From Planctomycetales bacterium (GTDB lineage Bacteria > Planctomycetota > SBBH01), in the NCBI GenBank assembly GCA_005239795.1, contig SBBH01000024.1, positions 1-6,254 of the forward strand: 6,254 bases of DNA. The letters run 5' to 3'. A model generated the notes under the pieces. It was given only the letters and a program-made list of their open reading frames with translations, searched no databases and was not told the DNA's origin. The stretch's first letter is position 1. Every line of letters starts with the position of its first letter. A program made the position numbers and the translations under genes. Positions 4,998 through 6,254 of the stretch are shown piece by piece.

Positions 4998-5447
4998 ATG
5001 GATCTCAAGACGGCGAGCGCCATTCCTGTCGGGATCGCGGTGGGCCTGCTGTTGTGGGGGGCGCTCCCGGAGGTCCGGCCCCTCCGGGAGCTTCCGGAAT
5101 CCCTGCCGGTCCATCCATCCTCTGTTGCGCCAAAACCGCTGGAGGGGCGTTCGACATCGGCCGCCCGGCCGTCCTTCCTCTATTACTTCATTCCGGGGTG
5201 AGTGTTTTGCGACGAGGTGCGGTCTCTCGTGGAGGAACTGCAGCAAGGATTTCCGGGGGTTGAGGTCAAGTTCTTGGACGCCTACAGGGAGGAGAACGAA
5301 CTCGTGATCGCGCGCGAACTCTCAGGGGAAGACCACGGCGCCCTCGCCCGCGGCGCCGGCGGAAAGACGATCTGGACCGCCCCCGGTCACCGATTGACCC
5401 GAGAGAAGCTTCGGGAAGGGTTCACGGCCCTGACCCAGGGCCATTAA
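4998..5447 (+). CDS. Thioredoxin-like UxxC selenoprotein candidate, membrane-anchored (in-frame TGA)
   Basis: One frame of 150 codons from ATG 4998 to TAA 5445-5447, interrupted only by TGA at 5199-5201. Read as selenocysteine, it gives a 149-aa protein. Residues ~6-23 (ASAIPVGIAVGLLLWGAL) form a membrane anchor or signal, then a Pro-rich linker. Next comes a core strand FLYYFIPG (60-67), then U68-V-F-C71 at the redox-motif position, a helix DEVRSLVEELQQGF, the strand VEVKFLDAY, a helical region and a C-terminal helix TREKLREGFTAL. Strand, CxxC and helix is the thioredoxin-fold active site; UxxC variants are known selenoprotein forms. Known biology requires a SECIS just downstream, and one can be drawn. 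A clear cis-Pro motif is not obvious (TAPGH is a candidate). The predicted site is periplasmic, with a thiol/disulfide or peroxide redox role (inference). The next gene begins 9 nt downstream. Alternatives: a TGC-to-TGA error, a recent nonsense mutation, or two coupled genes (TGA directly followed by GTG). The last is unlikely because it would split the domain. Confidence 0.72.
5063..5091 (+). repeat. 11-bp perfect inverted repeat inside the coding region
   Basis: GCTCCCGGAGG (5063-5073) and CCTCCGGGAGC (5081-5091) flank a 7-nt loop within the sequence encoding the Pro-rich linker after the membrane segment. The RNA hairpin would be very stable, about 110 nt upstream of the TGA. It may be only a by-product of GC-rich codons, or it may slow ribosomes after the membrane anchor. 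Confidence 0.6.
5199..5238 (+). promoter_or_regulatory. bSECIS-like hairpin after the in-frame TGA
   Basis: Immediately after UGA (5199-5201): lower stem GUUUU (5204-5208) with GGAAC (5234-5238), a symmetric 3x3 internal loop (possible C5210-G5232 pair), upper stem ACGAG (5212-5216) with CUCGU (5226-5230), and a 9-nt apical loop GUGCGGUCU (5217-5225). Bacterial SECIS elements lie in the coding region, with the apical loop about 16-37 nt from UGA and a G in the first two loop positions. Here 15 nt separate UGA from the loop, which opens with G and contains GGUC, as in the E. coli fdhF loop. The fold was drawn by eye; no energy was computed. Confidence 0.6.
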
Positions 5448-5456
5448 GGGGGACCC

Positions 5457-6111
5457 ATGGCCAAGCGGAGAGTCGCGGGGTTCGTGGCGGCAGCGGCATT
5501 GGCAGCATTCGTCTCAACCGCACGGGCCGAGGATTGGGCGTGGGGCGGCGGACTTTTTTTCTCGAGCCTCAGCGAGGAGGGGTATGCCGCGGGATTCACG
5601 ACCGACGATGTCTTCAGCCCCGGCGGAGGGATCGAGCTCTTTGGAAGCCGCGCCCTCACGCCGAACCTCTCGCACCGGTTCGGGTTCAACACGGTGGTTC
5701 GAGGGAGAAGACGGCGGGGACCCGGCGACGACCGCTGCCAAGGCCGACGCGCTGCGCGCCATGGCCTTCTTCACGGGCGTTCGGGTCCACACCGAAAATG
5801 TCAAGGGATGGGGGTTCTACGTGCAGTTCGACCTGGGGCTTTCGCATCTGGATGACGTCAAGCACAGCGTGACGCAGGCGAATACGGCGCGCGGCGTGGA
5901 GCGCTCGCTCGAGGGCGGAGGCGACGTCTACCTGGGGTTCGGTTTCGGAGTCACCTTCAGCGTCGCGGAGCGTTGGAACATGAATCTGGGGCTCGAGACG
6001 CGCCGCTACGGCACGCTCCAGGGGAACGCGGCCCCGGGGCGGATCCTGCCGACCGACGACGTGGACGTGGTGACCGGCGGGCTTTCCCTTGGGTTCACCT
6101 ACCGGTTCTAA
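5457..6111 (+). CDS. Outer-membrane beta-barrel protein, one-base frameshift
   Basis: ATG 5457 is preceded by a GGGGGA site 3-4 nt upstream, 9 nt after the selenoprotein stop. The signal peptide is MAKRRVAGFV plus an Ala-rich core, with likely cleavage after TARA (residue 24). Then come alternating strands (EDWAWGGGLFFSSL, GGGIELFGSRAL, SHRFGFNTVV). Near 5694 the frame must shift: the first frame becomes Arg-rich nonsense, while the next frame gives WFEGEDGGDPATTAAKADAL and continues with RAMAFFTGVRVHT, GWGFYVQFDLGLSHLDD, VYLGFGFGVTFSV, WNMNLGLETRRYG and a final strand GGLSLGFTYRF. Removing one base (about 5694-5697) yields ~217 aa, typical of a small 8-stranded barrel, ending in the terminal Phe used for recognition by the BAM complex. 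Either a broken gene or an assembly indel. Substrate or function unknown. It is probably cotranscribed with the redox protein. Confidence 0.78.
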
Positions 6112-6254
6112 GGGACGCCCAGAAGCCGGAGCCCCTGGACCGTCCCGACGGCGGCGAGATACCCGAGTCCCGTAAAGAGGACGAGCTGGCCGGCGTAGCC
6201 GTTGGCCTCCAGAAAGCCTTTCAAATACTCCTGCGTCCGGCGGGACTCCGTGAA
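6108..6254 (-). CDS. C-terminal fragment of a membrane protein (hypothetical)
   Basis: The minus-strand frame is open to the window edge and ends at TAG (6110-6108). The last 48 residues include a helix (SRRTQEYLKGFLEANGY) and then a hydrophobic segment GQLVLFTGLGYLAAVGTVQG ending in LRLLGVP. It looks like the cytoplasmic helix plus last membrane span of a larger protein lying beyond the window. No family recognised. Its stop overlaps the stop of the convergent outer-membrane gene by 4 nt, leaving no room for a terminator between them. The call rests on the open frame, hydrophobic pattern and exact tail-to-tail placement. Confidence 0.5.
   Translation of the reverse strand, partial: FTESRRTQEYLKGFLEANGYAGQLVLFTGLGYLAAVGTVQGLRLLGVP

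Noticed and set aside
5199..5201. TGA read as tryptophan (alternative genetic code)
   Set aside because: Other genes end in TGA at sensible lengths (4958-4960, 2038-2036), and W-x-x-C would not make a redox motif.
5202..5447. A separate gene starting at GTG 5202
   Set aside because: It would begin in the middle of the thioredoxin active site, without its first strand and without a Shine-Dalgarno; the upstream 67 codons supply exactly the missing part.

Overview
This is a GC-rich bacterial window with Gram-negative character: it encodes a lipoprotein, an outer-membrane beta-barrel ending in Phe, and an ExeA/GspA-like secretion ATPase fragment. The mix of a retropepsin/DUF5678-like pair, PIN-toxin debris and a probable selenoprotein fits several deep-branching lineages (Deltaproteobacteria sensu lato, NC10, Nitrospirota, Acidobacteria). 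The sequence alone does not let me choose between them.

Layout. 1-1144 (+): the tail of an ExeA/MshM-type AAA ATPase, then a 314-aa acidic, Pro/Ala-rich protein with one C-terminal membrane anchor, probably in the same operon. 1169-1264 (+): a tRNA-Arg(UCU) with an extended -10 promoter. 1266-2747: a tRNA-adjacent accessory stretch holding a 40-nt palindrome, a purine/pyrimidine repeat block, a small nucleotidyltransferase-like remnant, a minus-strand two-gene module (DUF5678-like protein plus a retropepsin-like aspartic protease carrying a one-base frameshift), and a truncated PIN-domain toxin remnant. 2744-4012 (-): an intact 422-aa Na+/H+ antiporter of the NhaD/CitMHS_2 type. 4148-4430 (+): a small single-span membrane protein with a possible terminator. 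4478-6111 (+): an envelope cluster of a lipoprotein, a thioredoxin-fold protein and an outer-membrane beta-barrel protein. 6108-6254 (-): the C-terminus of a convergent membrane protein.

The standout is the thioredoxin-like gene at 4998-5447. It is interrupted by one in-frame TGA (5199-5201) exactly where the first cysteine of a CxxC redox motif belongs, giving U-V-F-C right after a predicted core beta strand. The reading frame continues through the rest of a thioredoxin-like domain, and a two-tier hairpin with a GGUC-containing apical loop starts two bases after the TGA, as expected of a bacterial SECIS element. I read it as a membrane-anchored UxxC selenoprotein. TGA is a normal stop elsewhere in the window, so code reassignment is unlikely. 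A TGC-to-TGA sequencing error remains the main alternative.

Three genes (retropepsin, PIN remnant, outer-membrane protein) each need one single-base indel to be read through. This may reflect real decay in the accessory stretch, residual assembly indels, or both. Two genes (4496 and 4998) lack a Shine-Dalgarno sequence and have an extended -10 element ending 6-9 nt before the ATG, which suggests leaderless transcription.
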